Numbered from the stretch's first letter, positions 13,253-22,683 are shown. The stretch is DNA of 24,674 nt from an uncultured Christensenella sp. (GCA_910586345.1 CAJUHC010000020.1:1-24674), one strand, 5' to 3'. Notes: a model not told the origin generated them from the sequence alone. Made by a program: numbers and translations.

Positions 13253-13981
13253 GTGATATTCGAAGAAGTAAAGAGTTTTTACGAAAGCTACGGCGGTAAA
13301 AAATGCGTTATAGGTTATTCTTTCCGGGGACGCGAAATTTTCGCGTTTCATACGGGAAGTCAGACCGGCAGACAGTTTATTTCGGCTTACGCAATACACG
13401 CCCGCGAATGGATATGCGCCCGCCTTGCGTTAAAACATATAAAGACGGGAGTAAAACGCGGAGGCGGCTGGGTTATTCCGCTCGTTAATCCCGACGGCGC
13501 GACGCTATGCGAAACCGCGCGTCCGCTTTGGAAAGCAAACGCGCGCGGAGTGGATTTGAACTGCAATTTCGACGCGGATTGGGGAACGGGCAGACTCAAT
13601 ACGAAAATACGCGGAGGAGAAAACTGTATCGGAGAATATCCTTTTTCCGAAGCCGAAACGATTGCTCTTAAAAATTTCACTTTAAGAATAAGACCGTACG
13701 TAACTTTAAGTTTTCATACCAAGGGCGAAGAAATTTATTGGCAGTACGACGGAATGGGCGACAGGCGCGGAGCGGAAATACTTGCCGAGGCTACGGGGTA
13801 CCGTCCTAAGATTATATACGGTTCGGCGGGCGGATACAAAGATTGGTGTATAAAGAAACTGCAAATCCCCGCGTACACGATAGAATGCGGTTCGGACTCT
13901 CTTACGCATCCTATAAAAAAATTACGGTATCTGAAAAAATGCTTTAAAGCGTTAAAAATATTTACGGAAAAATATGGCTGA
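13253..13981 (+). CDS. M14-family zinc metallopeptidase, likely gamma-D-glutamyl-meso-DAP peptidase type
   Basis: This 242-residue protein has no signal peptide. Zinc ligands are H49 and E52 (HAREW) and H155 (SFHTKGEEIYW), and the catalytic Glu is E211 (YTIECGSD). NPDG (79-82) and GGYKDW (193-198) are also typical. The FHTKGEEIYW and GGYKDW blocks resemble peptidoglycan-peptide-cutting members such as Enp1/YqgT. In carboxypeptidases of this family, NRN carries the Arg that binds the substrate C-terminus. Here it is NCN (103-105), arguing against ordinary C-terminal trimming. The start is GTG 13253 with no good ribosome site; ATG 13251 is out of frame, so the start is uncertain. Its end overlaps tadA by 8 nt. 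Murein-peptide recycling or sporulation-related wall turnover is inference. Confidence 0.82.
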   Translation: MIFEEVKSFYESYGGKKCVIGYSFRGREIFAFHTGSQTGRQFISAYAIHAREWICARLALKHIKTGVKRGGGWVIPLVNPDGATLCETARPLWKANARGVDLNCNFDADWGTGRLNTKIRGGENCIGEYPFSEAETIALKNFTLRIRPYVTLSFHTKGEEIYWQYDGMGDRRGAEILAEATGYRPKIIYGSAGGYKDWCIKKLQIPAYTIECGSDSLTHPIKKLRYLKKCFKALKIFTEKYG

Positions 13982-14426
13982 TAAATTTATGAAAGCCGCG
14001 CTCAAATGCGCGGAACAGGCTTTAAAGGACGGCGAAGTGCCTATCGGCGCGGTAGTCGTCTGCGACGGAAAAATAATTTCGCGCGGACACAACAGACGCA
14101 CGAAAAAACAAATCGCAACCGCGCACGCGGAAATAGAGGCTATCGAAAAAGCTTGCAGAAAATTAAAAAGCTGGCGTATTCCCGAATGTGAAATTTACGT
14201 TACGCTGGAACCTTGCCCTATGTGTATGGGCGCTATGCTCAACGCGCGTATAAAAAAAGTTTATTTCGGAGCTTATGAAGCGAAGGGCAGGTCTATGACG
14301 GAACAGCTCGCCGCGTCTAACCTCGTCAATCACAGGATAGAAGTGGAGGGCGGAGTTATGAAAGAAGAGTGCGCGGAGGTATTGTCTTCGTTCTTTTCGG
14401 ATATGCGCCGAAGTTTGAAAAAGTGA
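13974..14426 (+). CDS. tadA: tRNA-specific adenosine deaminase (A34 to I34)
   Basis: This 150-residue zinc deaminase has the usual size. H51-A-E53 supplies a zinc ligand and the catalytic Glu, and PCPMC gives C81 and C84. The C-terminal NH in NLVNHRIEVEGGV and the ending with SSFFSDMRRSLKK match TadA rather than free-base or cytidine deaminases. It converts A34 to inosine in tRNA-Arg(ACG), which is essential for decoding CGN codons. It is the last gene of the CPBP operon, overlapping the M14 gene by 8 nt. prs follows after 143 nt with its own promoter. Confidence 0.94.
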   Translation: MADKFMKAALKCAEQALKDGEVPIGAVVVCDGKIISRGHNRRTKKQIATAHAEIEAIEKACRKLKSWRIPECEIYVTLEPCPMCMGAMLNARIKKVYFGAYEAKGRSMTEQLAASNLVNHRIEVEGGVMKEECAEVLSSFFSDMRRSLKK

Positions 14427-14447
14427 CGCGTTTTAAGTATAATTCGT

Positions 14448-14476
14448 TTGACTTTAATCCGTTTAAATTATAAAAT
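14448..14476 (+). promoter_or_regulatory. Predicted sigma-A promoter of the prs-pth-mfd operon
   Basis: TTGACT (14448-14453) and TAAAAT (14471-14476) have a 17-nt spacer, each matching consensus at 5 of 6. The start near 14483 would give an untranslated leader of about 87 nt with no recognised riboswitch. Confidence 0.7.
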
Positions 14477-14569
14477 GGATAAGCGTTGAAAATTTAATAT
14501 AGTTCAGAAATTAAAAAGGCGGAGAAGTCTTATTTAATACAAAAGTAAAATCGGAGGATATACACCCAT

Positions 14570-15517
14570 ATGATTAATCACGGCAACGAAATTAAAATTT
14601 TCTCAGGTAATTCGAATATGCCGCTTGCAAAGGCAATTGCCGAAAGGCTGAACACTTCGCTCGGCGAAATGGAAGTAACGCATTTTTCCGACGGAGAGAT
14701 TTATGTGCGTTTCGACGAGTCCATAAGAGGTAAAGACGTTTTCCTTATCCAGTCTACGAGCTATCCCGTAAATACAAATCTTATGGAACTTCTCATAATG
14801 ATTGATGCGGCAAAGCGTGCCAGCGCGGGCAGAATTACCGCCGTTATTCCTTATTTCGGTTACGCGCGTCAGGACAGAAAGGCGCGTTCGAGAGAACCCA
14901 TAACGGCAAAACTCGTTGCCAATCTTATAACATCCGCAGGCGCTGACAGGGTGCTCACTATGGATTTGCACTGTTTACAGATTCAGGGCTTTTTTGATAT
15001 ACCTTTGGACAACCTCGTCGGAGGACCTACGCTTTACAATCATTTCAAACCTAAGGTCGACGATAATTTCGTGGTGGTTTCTCCCGACATCGGTTCTGTC
15101 GCAAGAGCGAGAAAAGTCGCCGCTAAAATGGACGCAAAGATGGCTATAATCGATAAAAGACGTCCCAAGGCAAACGTAATGGAAGTTATGAATATAATCG
15201 GCGACGTCGAAGGCAAGAACTGTCTTATGATAGACGATATGATAGACACTGCCGGCACGATAGTTCAGGGCGCGAAAGCTTTGAAAGAAGCGGGCGCAAA
15301 GGAAATTTACGCTTGCTGTTCGCACGGAGTTCTCTCGGGTCCCGCAATCGAAAGACTTGCGGCGTCGCCTATAACCGAACTCGCAATGCTCGACACTATC
15401 AATATTCCCAAGGAAAAAATGCTTCCGATATTCAAGATGATTACCACGGCTCCGATATTCGCTGCGGCAATCGAAAACGTTTATCTCGACAGACCTATGT
15501 CGAAAATCTACGATTAA
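14570..15517 (+). CDS. prs: Ribose-phosphate pyrophosphokinase (PRPP synthetase)
   Basis: This 315-residue class I enzyme makes PRPP from ribose-5-phosphate and ATP for nucleotide, His and Trp synthesis. Visible blocks are IKIFSGNSNMPLAKAIA at the N-terminus, PYFGYARQDRKARSREPITAK (ATP flexible loop region), the cation-binding MDLHCLQIQGFFDIP and the PRPP loop DDMIDTAGT (about 223-231) followed by SHGVLSG. GGAGG at 14553-14557 is 12 nt before the ATG, longer than usual, but no other start fits the conserved N-terminus. The order prs-pth-mfd is the classic Firmicutes arrangement; glmU and ctc, often nearby, are absent. Confidence 0.97.
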   Translation: MINHGNEIKIFSGNSNMPLAKAIAERLNTSLGEMEVTHFSDGEIYVRFDESIRGKDVFLIQSTSYPVNTNLMELLIMIDAAKRASAGRITAVIPYFGYARQDRKARSREPITAKLVANLITSAGADRVLTMDLHCLQIQGFFDIPLDNLVGGPTLYNHFKPKVDDNFVVVSPDIGSVARARKVAAKMDAKMAIIDKRRPKANVMEVMNIIGDVEGKNCLMIDDMIDTAGTIVQGAKALKEAGAKEIYACCSHGVLSGPAIERLAASPITELAMLDTINIPKEKMLPIFKMITTAPIFAAAIENVYLDRPMSKIYD

Positions 15518-15542
15518 AATTTAATATACAATAAATAAGAAT

Positions 15543-15560
15543 GCCGCAGTCAGCTGTGGC
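15543..15560 (+). other. Small hairpin between prs and pth
   Basis: GCCGCAG (15543-15549) can pair with CTGTGGC (15554-15560), including one G-U pair, around a 4-nt loop. The following sequence GTTTAATTT has no real T tract. It may be a weak attenuator or an mRNA-stability element. Confidence 0.35.
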
Positions 15561-15580
15561 GTTTAATTTAAAGGACGGCA

Positions 15581-16144
15581 ATGAAAATTATCGTAGGACT
15601 CGGAAATCCCGAAGAAAAATATTTAAAAACTTTTCACAATATGGGTTATATCGCCGTCGGAGACGCGGCGGATAAGCTCGGCGTAAAGTTCAAAAAGAAA
15701 GAATGCGAGGCTTTCGTCGCGGAAGCCAACGCGGACGGAGAAAAGATTATACTCGCCCGTCCCGTAACATATATGAACAACAGCGGAAGAGCGGTTAAAC
15801 AGCTTCTTGCCAAATACCGCGCTTCGGCAGACGACCTTGTGATAATATACGACGATTACGATATCCCCAAGGGCACGGTAAGAATCCGTCCTTCGGGCAG
15901 CGCGGGCACTCATAACGGTATGCGTTCGGTAATCGCCGAAATCGGCACTTCGGCTTTCGCGCGCATAAGAATAGGGATACGCGATAGCGAAGTAAACATA
16001 CCTATTATTAACTACGTTCTTTCGGAAGTAAGAAAAGACGACTACGAACTCTTTATATCCGCCTGCCGCAGAGCTGCGGAAGCGGCGATAGCTCTTTCGA
16101 AAGGCGAACCCGTTGAAAAAGTAATGACGGAATTTAACGGTTGA
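15581..16144 (+). CDS. pth: Peptidyl-tRNA hydrolase
   Basis: This 187-residue enzyme is the normal length. It frees tRNA from peptidyl-tRNAs dropped by ribosomes. Key residues are in place: GLGNP (N9), the catalytic His in TFHNMG (H19), PVTYMNNSG, DDYDIPKG (D91-D94) and the THNG motif with H111 and N112. AAAGGA lies about 6 nt before the ATG. A minor oddity is TFHN where many enzymes read TRHN. mfd starts directly after its stop (TGAATG). Confidence 0.95.
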   Translation: MKIIVGLGNPEEKYLKTFHNMGYIAVGDAADKLGVKFKKKECEAFVAEANADGEKIILARPVTYMNNSGRAVKQLLAKYRASADDLVIIYDDYDIPKGTVRIRPSGSAGTHNGMRSVIAEIGTSAFARIRIGIRDSEVNIPIINYVLSEVRKDDYELFISACRRAAEAAIALSKGEPVEKVMTEFNG

Positions 16145-19100
16145 ATGAAAGACGGCTTTTTCACTTTTAAAAATTTAGGCGGGAATTACCCCGCTCTCGG
16201 AAACGAACTCCGCCTCGGTACGCCGACGGCGGTTTTCGGTGTTTCGGACGCGCATAAATATCTGTTGGCTTGCCTTTCGGATTATAAAGTGCTTTACGTC
16301 GCCGCGGACGCGGTTTCGGCAGGTAAAGCGTATTCTTCGGTTTCCGCGCTGTCGGGTAAAAACTGCGTACTTCTGCCCGCTAAGGACGAAGTCGTTTTGT
16401 ATAAAGACGCGCTATCCAAGGACGCGCTTTACAGAAGACTTTCGGCAATCGACGGTATGATGAACGGAGCGGATATAACCGTATGCGACGCGGAAGCTCT
16501 TATGCAGCTATTTCCTTACGAAATCGGGCGGATAAATTTAAAAACGGGCTGTGAGTACGATTATTCGTCTTTACCGAAAAAACTCGTCGATATGGGCTAT
16601 ACGCGCGAAAATTCTGTCGAGAGCAAAGGCGCTTTCGCGGTTCGCGGAGATATACTCGATATATATCCGGTAAACCGCGACAATCCTGTCCGCATAGATT
16701 TTTTCGGCGATACCGTCGAGAGAATCCGCCCTTACGATTCGGTGAGCGGCGAAAGGCTCGAAGATGTCGGCTCGGTCGATATTATATGCGCGACGGATTC
16801 CGTTTATTGCGGCGAAGACGTCCGTACGGTTAAAAGCGCGTTGTCCGAAGCTCTTAAAAACTGTCCCGATTCAACTTCGTTCAAGCGCGCGAAATCGATT
16901 TCCGACGATATTATATCTAAATTAGAAAACGGAGCGCCGTTTGCGGGAGCTTCGTTTATATTGCCGTTGCTGAAAAATTCGTGTACGGTTTTCGATTTGC
17001 TCGGAAAAGACACTCTTGTGATCTTCGATGAGTGCAAACTGATAAACGACAGAATCAACGGTATATACAAAGAACATACGGAGCGCGTCCGTGAACTTAA
17101 AAAGGGCGGGGAGGCTTTCGGTTTTTCCGAAAATCAAATTGTTCCTCCCGAATATTTGATTGATAAATTTAAAAATTTCCGCGCCCTCGCGGTTCAGACG
17201 TTTACTTCGGGTACTCAGTTTTTCCGTCCGTTAAAAACTTTTAATTTCAATTCCACGCCTGCGCCTTCGTTTCTTAACGCTATGCCTCAGCTCGTCGCGG
17301 ACGTTAAAAACTGGCTCTCTAACGGTTACAGAATACTCGCGTTTACGGGCGGGTTACAGCGTACCGAACGACTCGCGGAAATTCTGAACGACGAATATTT
17401 TCCTTTGTATCCCGTTCCCGACCGTCTCGAAGCTCTGCGCGGAGTTTCTCTTACTTCGGAAGAGATGTCTCACGGACTCGTTATTCACGAAAGCAAACTC
17501 GTGATTTTAGGTAGCGGAGATTTATATACTAAGCTCACGACCAAGCGTATCCGTAAAAAACGCGGCGATATGTTTTCCGCGCCCGAAATAGGCGATTACG
17601 CCGTACACGAAAAACACGGCGTCGGCAGAATTACGGGCACGAAAAAAATAGAGACTACGGACGGAATCAAAGAATACGTAGCCATAGAATATAAGGGCGG
17701 AGACGTTTTATACGTTCCCGTCGAACAGATGGACGTTCTGTCCAAATACGTCGGCGAGAGCAATCCGTCTCTTTCGAGAATAGGCGGAGCCGACTTCGAC
17801 AGAATAAAGGAGAGAGTAAAACGCTCGATACGCGAACTCTCGTTCGATTTGAAAAAACTTTATGCGGAACGCGGCGAAAAGAAAGGCTTCCGCTTTCCCG
17901 AACACGCGGTTATGATGCAGGAGTTCGAAGACGCTTTTTCTTATGAAGAAACGCCTGACCAGCTCGTTTCAATTGAAGAAATAAAATCGGATATGTGCTC
18001 GGATAAAGTTATGGACAGACTTCTCTGCGGCGACGTCGGATACGGCAAGACGGAAGTCGCGCTCCGGGCAGTGTATCTTTGTGTGCTCGGCGGTAAGCAG
18101 GCGGCTTTAATGTGCCCCGGCACGGTGCTTTCCGAACAGCATTTCAATACTGCTTTGGAGCGTTTTAAAGATTTCGGAGTAAAGGTCGAGAAACTAAACA
18201 GTTTCAAAACCCGGAAACAGCAGGCGGAAACTCTTAAAAGACTTGCAAACGGCGATATAGATTTTATTATCGGTACGCACCGTCTGTTGTCTGACGACGT
18301 AAAATTTTACGATTTGGGACTTTTGGTTCTCGACGAGGAACAGCGCTTCGGCGTCGAACATAAGGAAAAGATTAAAAACGTAAAAAACAACGTCGACTGC
18401 CTGACAATGACGGCTACGCCTATTCCCCGAACGCTTCATCTGTCGCTTGCGGGGATAAGGGACATAAGCACTATTAACACTCCTCCGAGCAAAAGACTTC
18501 CCGTTCAGACTTATGTCGTGGAAGAAACGGAAACTCTGATACGCGACGCGTGTATAAGAGAGCTGTCGCGCGGCGGGCAGGTGTTTATTTTATATAACAG
18601 AGTGGAAACGATTTCCTCTTTCGCAGGCAGAATATCGGAGATAATACCCGAAGGCAGAGTTTGCTACGCTCACGGAAGAATGGAAAGGGAGGCGCTCGAA
18701 AACAGCGTGTTCTCGTTCTACCGCGGCGAAAAAAACATACTCGTCACAACGACTATAATAGAAAACGGAATAGACCTTCCGAACGCGAATACCATTATAG
18801 TCATAGATTCCGACAGGCTCGGTATTTCACAGCTCTATCAGCTCCGCGGAAGAGTGGGCAGGGGGGCGCGGCTCGCGCAGGCTTATTTTACGTTCAAGCC
18901 CGAAAAAGTTCTGACTTCCGACGCGGCGGAACGGCTGAAAGCGATTATGCAGTTCACTGAACTCGGTTCCGGTTTCAAAGTCGCAATGCGGGATTTGGAG
19001 ATAAGAGGCGCGGGAAACGTTCTCGGCGCGGAACAGCACGGACATATGGATAAGGTCGGGTACGAGCTTTATTCGAAACTTCTTAAAGAAGAGCTCACGG

Positions 19101-19558
19101 GCGAGAGCTCGTTTACCGCCGAACTCGACATCAAGGCGACGGCGTATATTCCGGAAACTTACGTCGAATCGAACGCGGGAAGAATGGATTGCTATAAACA
19201 GATAGCCGAGATAAGAACCGTCGAAGACTATAAACGCGTATGTCTTTCGATTGAAGATAATTACGGACCTATGCCCGACGAGGTTTTAAACCTTCTCATA
19301 ATCGCGGTCTTGAAATCTTATGCGGCTAAGTTCAACGTAAGAAAAATTTCGGTCGACGGTACGCAAGGCTCGTTGGAACTTCCGTCGATAAATTCTTTGA
19401 AGGACGCAAGACTTACTGCGTCGCTGGAAAAATATTCGGGAAGAGTAAAGCTTTCTATGGCAAAAGTGCCGCTGATAGTTTTCGCTCCGCACAATAATCC
19501 GGCGAAAACTATGCTCGAAATGACAAAATTTTTGAAATTTGCCGTAAGTTTTACATAA
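16145..19558 (+). CDS. mfd: Transcription-repair coupling factor
   Basis: This 1137-residue translocase displaces RNA polymerase stalled at lesions and recruits UvrA. The N-terminal UvrB-like domains (about 1-350) are followed by the RNA-polymerase-interacting CarD-like domain (about 486-550, VHEKHGVGRITGTKK...DVLYVPVEQMD). The superfamily 2 motor has Walker A GDVGYGKTEVA (about 628-638), DEEQ (about 730-733) and TATPIPRTLHLSL. Motif VI is QLYQLRGRVGRG, and the C-terminal TRCF domain runs to the end. FSYEETPDQL precedes the motor as usual. No Shine-Dalgarno sequence precedes the ATG, so expression probably depends on coupling to pth. All motor motifs are intact. Confidence 0.97.
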   Translation: MKDGFFTFKNLGGNYPALGNELRLGTPTAVFGVSDAHKYLLACLSDYKVLYVAADAVSAGKAYSSVSALSGKNCVLLPAKDEVVLYKDALSKDALYRRLSAIDGMMNGADITVCDAEALMQLFPYEIGRINLKTGCEYDYSSLPKKLVDMGYTRENSVESKGAFAVRGDILDIYPVNRDNPVRIDFFGDTVERIRPYDSVSGERLEDVGSVDIICATDSVYCGEDVRTVKSALSEALKNCPDSTSFKRAKSISDDIISKLENGAPFAGASFILPLLKNSCTVFDLLGKDTLVIFDECKLINDRINGIYKEHTERVRELKKGGEAFGFSENQIVPPEYLIDKFKNFRALAVQTFTSGTQFFRPLKTFNFNSTPAPSFLNAMPQLVADVKNWLSNGYRILAFTGGLQRTERLAEILNDEYFPLYPVPDRLEALRGVSLTSEEMSHGLVIHESKLVILGSGDLYTKLTTKRIRKKRGDMFSAPEIGDYAVHEKHGVGRITGTKKIETTDGIKEYVAIEYKGGDVLYVPVEQMDVLSKYVGESNPSLSRIGGADFDRIKERVKRSIRELSFDLKKLYAERGEKKGFRFPEHAVMMQEFEDAFSYEETPDQLVSIEEIKSDMCSDKVMDRLLCGDVGYGKTEVALRAVYLCVLGGKQAALMCPGTVLSEQHFNTALERFKDFGVKVEKLNSFKTRKQQAETLKRLANGDIDFIIGTHRLLSDDVKFYDLGLLVLDEEQRFGVEHKEKIKNVKNNVDCLTMTATPIPRTLHLSLAGIRDISTINTPPSKRLPVQTYVVEETETLIRDACIRELSRGGQVFILYNRVETISSFAGRISEIIPEGRVCYAHGRMEREALENSVFSFYRGEKNILVTTTIIENGIDLPNANTIIVIDSDRLGISQLYQLRGRVGRGARLAQAYFTFKPEKVLTSDAAERLKAIMQFTELGSGFKVAMRDLEIRGAGNVLGAEQHGHMDKVGYELYSKLLKEELTGESSFTAELDIKATAYIPETYVESNAGRMDCYKQIAEIRTVEDYKRVCLSIEDNYGPMPDEVLNLLIIAVLKSYAAKFNVRKISVDGTQGSLELPSINSLKDARLTASLEKYSGRVKLSMAKVPLIVFAPHNNPAKTMLEMTKFLKFAVSFT

Positions 19559-19574
19559 ATTCCGTTAAAATGAT

Positions 19575-19603
19575 TTGCTAAACCCTACCAAATATTATAT
19601 AAT
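19575..19603 (+). promoter_or_regulatory. Predicted sigma-A promoter upstream of the foldase-like lipoprotein gene
   Basis: TTGCTA (19575-19580, 4 of 6) and a perfect TATAAT (19598-19603) have a 17-nt spacer. The predicted start near 19610 leaves a leader of about 38 nt. It could add to read-through from mfd, since no terminator follows mfd. Confidence 0.55.
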
Positions 19604-19647
19604 TGTTCTTGGTATTTTATCGGCTTTTTTCAGGCAGGAGAAACTTT

Positions 19648-21858
19648 ATGAAGAAAAAAACAATTGTAGCGGCCGTAATGGCTTCTTGTATGGCTTTGAC
19701 GGCGACCTTTGCGGGTTGCTCGCTCGTATCCTCCGACAATAAGAAGGATATGGCTCAGGAAATAGCTACGGTCGACATCACTAAATCAAAAAACTTCGGC
19801 GAAAGCGGTCTTTCGGATTATAAAGACGCTATAAGCGGCGAAACTTCAATCTACAAAAAAGATTTGGTTTCTTATTTCCTCAACGTCGGCTATTCGTTGG
19901 TACAGAACGGAAAGTCTTACGAGGAAACTTTCAATATGCTTATGGACGCTCTTGTCGAGAACGCTGTGCTCGTCCAGTATTCGACTATGGCTCTTCTCGA
20001 AATTAAAGCGGAGAGCAATTCCGGCGCGCTCGGCGAGTTTACGGCTTTGAAAACCCTGCGCGAAAAATACGAGTATCTCCTCGACGACGAAGATAAAAAT
20101 CTTGCAAGGTACAAGCTTTATTCGTCGGTAAATAAAGCGATAGACAATTCCGAGAAGACGGTTATCGAAGACGAAGACGAGTATAAGGGTACGGCAACGC
20201 GCACAACTCCCGTAAATCTCGAAACCGAACAGGACGACTATTATCCCGAAAACGAGGACGGCAGTCTTAACTACAATATATATACGGGCTTCGAGGGTGA
20301 AGGTTTCAACAATCTTTTATCCAACAGCGGCGCTTACGAGGAAGACGCTCTCGAAGGAACGACGAGAGCTACGAGAATTAAGGCGTACAACGCGTTTTTG
20401 AAAAACCTTAAAGATAACGACCTTATAACGGAAGAAGACGAAAAAGGCAATCTCAAAAACATTAATTCTTTGAGTTATCTCGAAGAAGAATACGTAACCC
20501 AGCTCGAATCCTGTATCATCGATAAATATTTCGATATATACGAAGAACAGCAGGGAGAAAAACTTTTAAACAATAATTATATACAGAACCGTTACGAAGA
20601 GCTTTTGGCGGACCAGAAAGACAGCTATAAAACGGGCTCCGCTTTCGAGACCGCAATGGGTAGTATGGCGTCGAATTCATTCCTTCTGTACAGTCCCGAA
20701 ACTTCCGAGGACAACGAGCTCGAGGGCACTATAAACGATTACAGCAACGTCGATTACGGCAGATTCGGTTTCGTATACAATATTCTTCTTCCTTTCAACG
20801 CTAAACAGACCTCCGAACTCAACGGACTTAAAAGTATTTTAAGCCAGGACGGCAACGATAACTATTATTACAACGAAAGAAATAAACTTCTCGAAAAGAT
20901 TGAAACCGAGGACCAGCGTTCGGCTTGGTTCAACGGTGCGACCGATTACAGCTTCAAAGCAAGCGAAGCGGGTATAACCGATTACTATCATAGTGCCGGT
21001 TCGGACAGCGGGTATCTTTTCTTTGAGGGCAACCTTACCGACAGCGGCGAAGGCAACAGATACAAAAAGCTTCAGGCTTACGACGGTAGATACTCTTACA
21101 ACGGCAAAGTTTTTGAAAACGAAGACGGCAGTTACACGCTTTTGGGCGATAAACTCACCGTTGACGGAATGCTCGACGAGTTCACGGCATATATTAACTA
21201 CGTACTCGGCGGAGATAACGTTGATATAACCAAGACCTCGAATTATTACGGCGCGGGAGACGACAGATATAATCTTAATTTCTATAAAGACGAAGAAGAG
21301 GAAGAAATAGATTATACCAAGTTCCTGTACGCTTATGGTAAAGTGAATTTGGGCGGGTTCAACAGCAGAGATTTGTTCTATGCTGACAACACTTCTTCCA
21401 ACCAATACAAAGCGATGAGTGCGGTAAACGAACTGCAATTCGCGTATACAACGGATACGAGCGTTCTTTCCCAGTACGCGGGTTATACCGTTTCGGCTTA
21501 CGAAACGAATTACGTAAAAGAATTCGAGTATGCGGCTAAACTTGCGATAAGCAACGGCGCAGGCGCGTTTACGGTCTGTGCGGGCGACTACGGCTGGCAT
21601 CTGATTTACGTAACGAGCGTATTCGACAATAACTCGACTAACGACGGCGAAACTTACAAGTCGCCGAATTGGGACAGAGTAGACGAGGAAGGAACATTCG
21701 AAAATCTGTTCTTCGAGTGGATAAAGGGTAACGATATAAAAGACGTTAACACTACCCGCCGCAGTAAAATAATTAATGATTTCAAAAAGGAAAACGAATC
21801 GGTAGTCAAATATCAGAAGAGATATCAGGACCTGCTCGATTTGAAAAACGAAGAGTAA
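19648..21858 (+). CDS. Large lipoprotein, possible SurA/PrsA-like peptidyl-prolyl isomerase or foldase
   Basis: This 736-residue protein starts with a lipoprotein signal peptide: basic MKKK, a hydrophobic core and FAGC with C24. Residues about 50-110 (YKKDLVSYFLNVGYSLVQNGKS, then MDALVENAVLVQYS) look like a SurA-type N-terminal helical domain. GDYGWHLIYVTSVF (about 645-660) resembles the end of a parvulin domain, where a Gly-Tyr/Trp-His-Ile motif is typical. A foldase such as PrsA commonly sits after mfd in Clostridia, which supports the call. The middle is unusually long, acidic and rich in Tyr and Asn, with no motif I know, and the length is far above PrsA (about 300). AGGAG lies 7 nt before ATG 19648. 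The stop abuts the uppP ATG, suggesting coupling. Confidence 0.6.
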   Translation: MKKKTIVAAVMASCMALTATFAGCSLVSSDNKKDMAQEIATVDITKSKNFGESGLSDYKDAISGETSIYKKDLVSYFLNVGYSLVQNGKSYEETFNMLMDALVENAVLVQYSTMALLEIKAESNSGALGEFTALKTLREKYEYLLDDEDKNLARYKLYSSVNKAIDNSEKTVIEDEDEYKGTATRTTPVNLETEQDDYYPENEDGSLNYNIYTGFEGEGFNNLLSNSGAYEEDALEGTTRATRIKAYNAFLKNLKDNDLITEEDEKGNLKNINSLSYLEEEYVTQLESCIIDKYFDIYEEQQGEKLLNNNYIQNRYEELLADQKDSYKTGSAFETAMGSMASNSFLLYSPETSEDNELEGTINDYSNVDYGRFGFVYNILLPFNAKQTSELNGLKSILSQDGNDNYYYNERNKLLEKIETEDQRSAWFNGATDYSFKASEAGITDYYHSAGSDSGYLFFEGNLTDSGEGNRYKKLQAYDGRYSYNGKVFENEDGSYTLLGDKLTVDGMLDEFTAYINYVLGGDNVDITKTSNYYGAGDDRYNLNFYKDEEEEEIDYTKFLYAYGKVNLGGFNSRDLFYADNTSSNQYKAMSAVNELQFAYTTDTSVLSQYAGYTVSAYETNYVKEFEYAAKLAISNGAGAFTVCAGDYGWHLIYVTSVFDNNSTNDGETYKSPNWDRVDEEGTFENLFFEWIKGNDIKDVNTTRRSKIINDFKKENESVVKYQKRYQDLLDLKNEE

Positions 21859-22683
21859 ATGGAGATTTGGCAAGCAGTCGTCCTTGGCTTAACGCAGGGA
21901 CTTACGGAGTTTCTGCCCGTATCGTCAAGCGGACATCTGGTATTTCTGCAAAGGATATTCGGTATAAGCGAAGGGGGACTGTTTTTCAATATAATTCTGC
22001 ATCTCGGTACGCTCGTTGCCGTATGCGCCGTATTTTGGCGCGATATTCTCGCACTGTTTAAAAAACCTTTTCATACTTTCGGTTTTCTCGTGATTGCTTC
22101 GGTTCCGGCGGCTATCGTAGGGTTTTTGCTTGAAGATATAATCGACGGATGGGGACAGAATTTTGAATATATAGGAGTTTTGCTTGCGGTATTTTTCGTT
22201 ATAACGGCTTCCGTGCTGTTTGCTACGGAAATGATAGCGAAGAAAAGACAAAACGAACTCCCCTTGTGCTGGCGCACGGTAATACCTATGGGGCTTGCTC
22301 AGGCGGTTGCCGTATTGCCCGGAATATCGAGAAGCGGTTCCACGATTTGCGCGGGAACGCTTGCGGGCGGTAAGAGCGAGGATATAGCGAAATTCTCGTT
22401 TTTAATGAGTATTCCCGTGATTTTGGGCAGTTTCGTCTACTCTCTTATAAAGGGGCTTGTAAAAGGCGAAATTCAGCAGGATTTTATAGATAACGGCGCA
22501 ACTTACGGTTGGTGTATAGCATTAGGATTTATCATTTCCGCTTTAGTCGGACTTTTTGCGGTAAAGATAATGCTCAAAGCTATTCAGAAAGCAAATTATA
22601 AATGGTTTAGTCTGTACCTTGTTTTGCTTGCGATAACCTGCGTGGTACTGCAATGTTGCGGTTTATTTAAAATAGCTGTATAA
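21859..22683 (+). CDS. uppP: Undecaprenyl-diphosphatase (BacA family)
   Basis: This 274-residue polytopic membrane enzyme dephosphorylates undecaprenyl pyrophosphate so the lipid carrier can be reused in wall synthesis; it also gives bacitracin tolerance. The two catalytic regions are intact: LTQGLTEFLPVSSSGH (E17, the serine run 22-24, H26) and LPGISRSGST with R158. The ATG follows the previous TAA with no gap and only a weak ribosome site (GAAGAG). A terminator follows immediately. Confidence 0.95.
   Translation: MEIWQAVVLGLTQGLTEFLPVSSSGHLVFLQRIFGISEGGLFFNIILHLGTLVAVCAVFWRDILALFKKPFHTFGFLVIASVPAAIVGFLLEDIIDGWGQNFEYIGVLLAVFFVITASVLFATEMIAKKRQNELPLCWRTVIPMGLAQAVAVLPGISRSGSTICAGTLAGGKSEDIAKFSFLMSIPVILGSFVYSLIKGLVKGEIQQDFIDNGATYGWCIALGFIISALVGLFAVKIMLKAIQKANYKWFSLYLVLLAITCVVLQCCGLFKIAV

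Noticed and set aside
20839..21873. A 344-codon open frame on the - strand opposite the foldase-like lipoprotein
   Set aside because: It is a shadow of the lipoprotein gene; Val/Ile/Arg-rich with no motif and no ribosome site.
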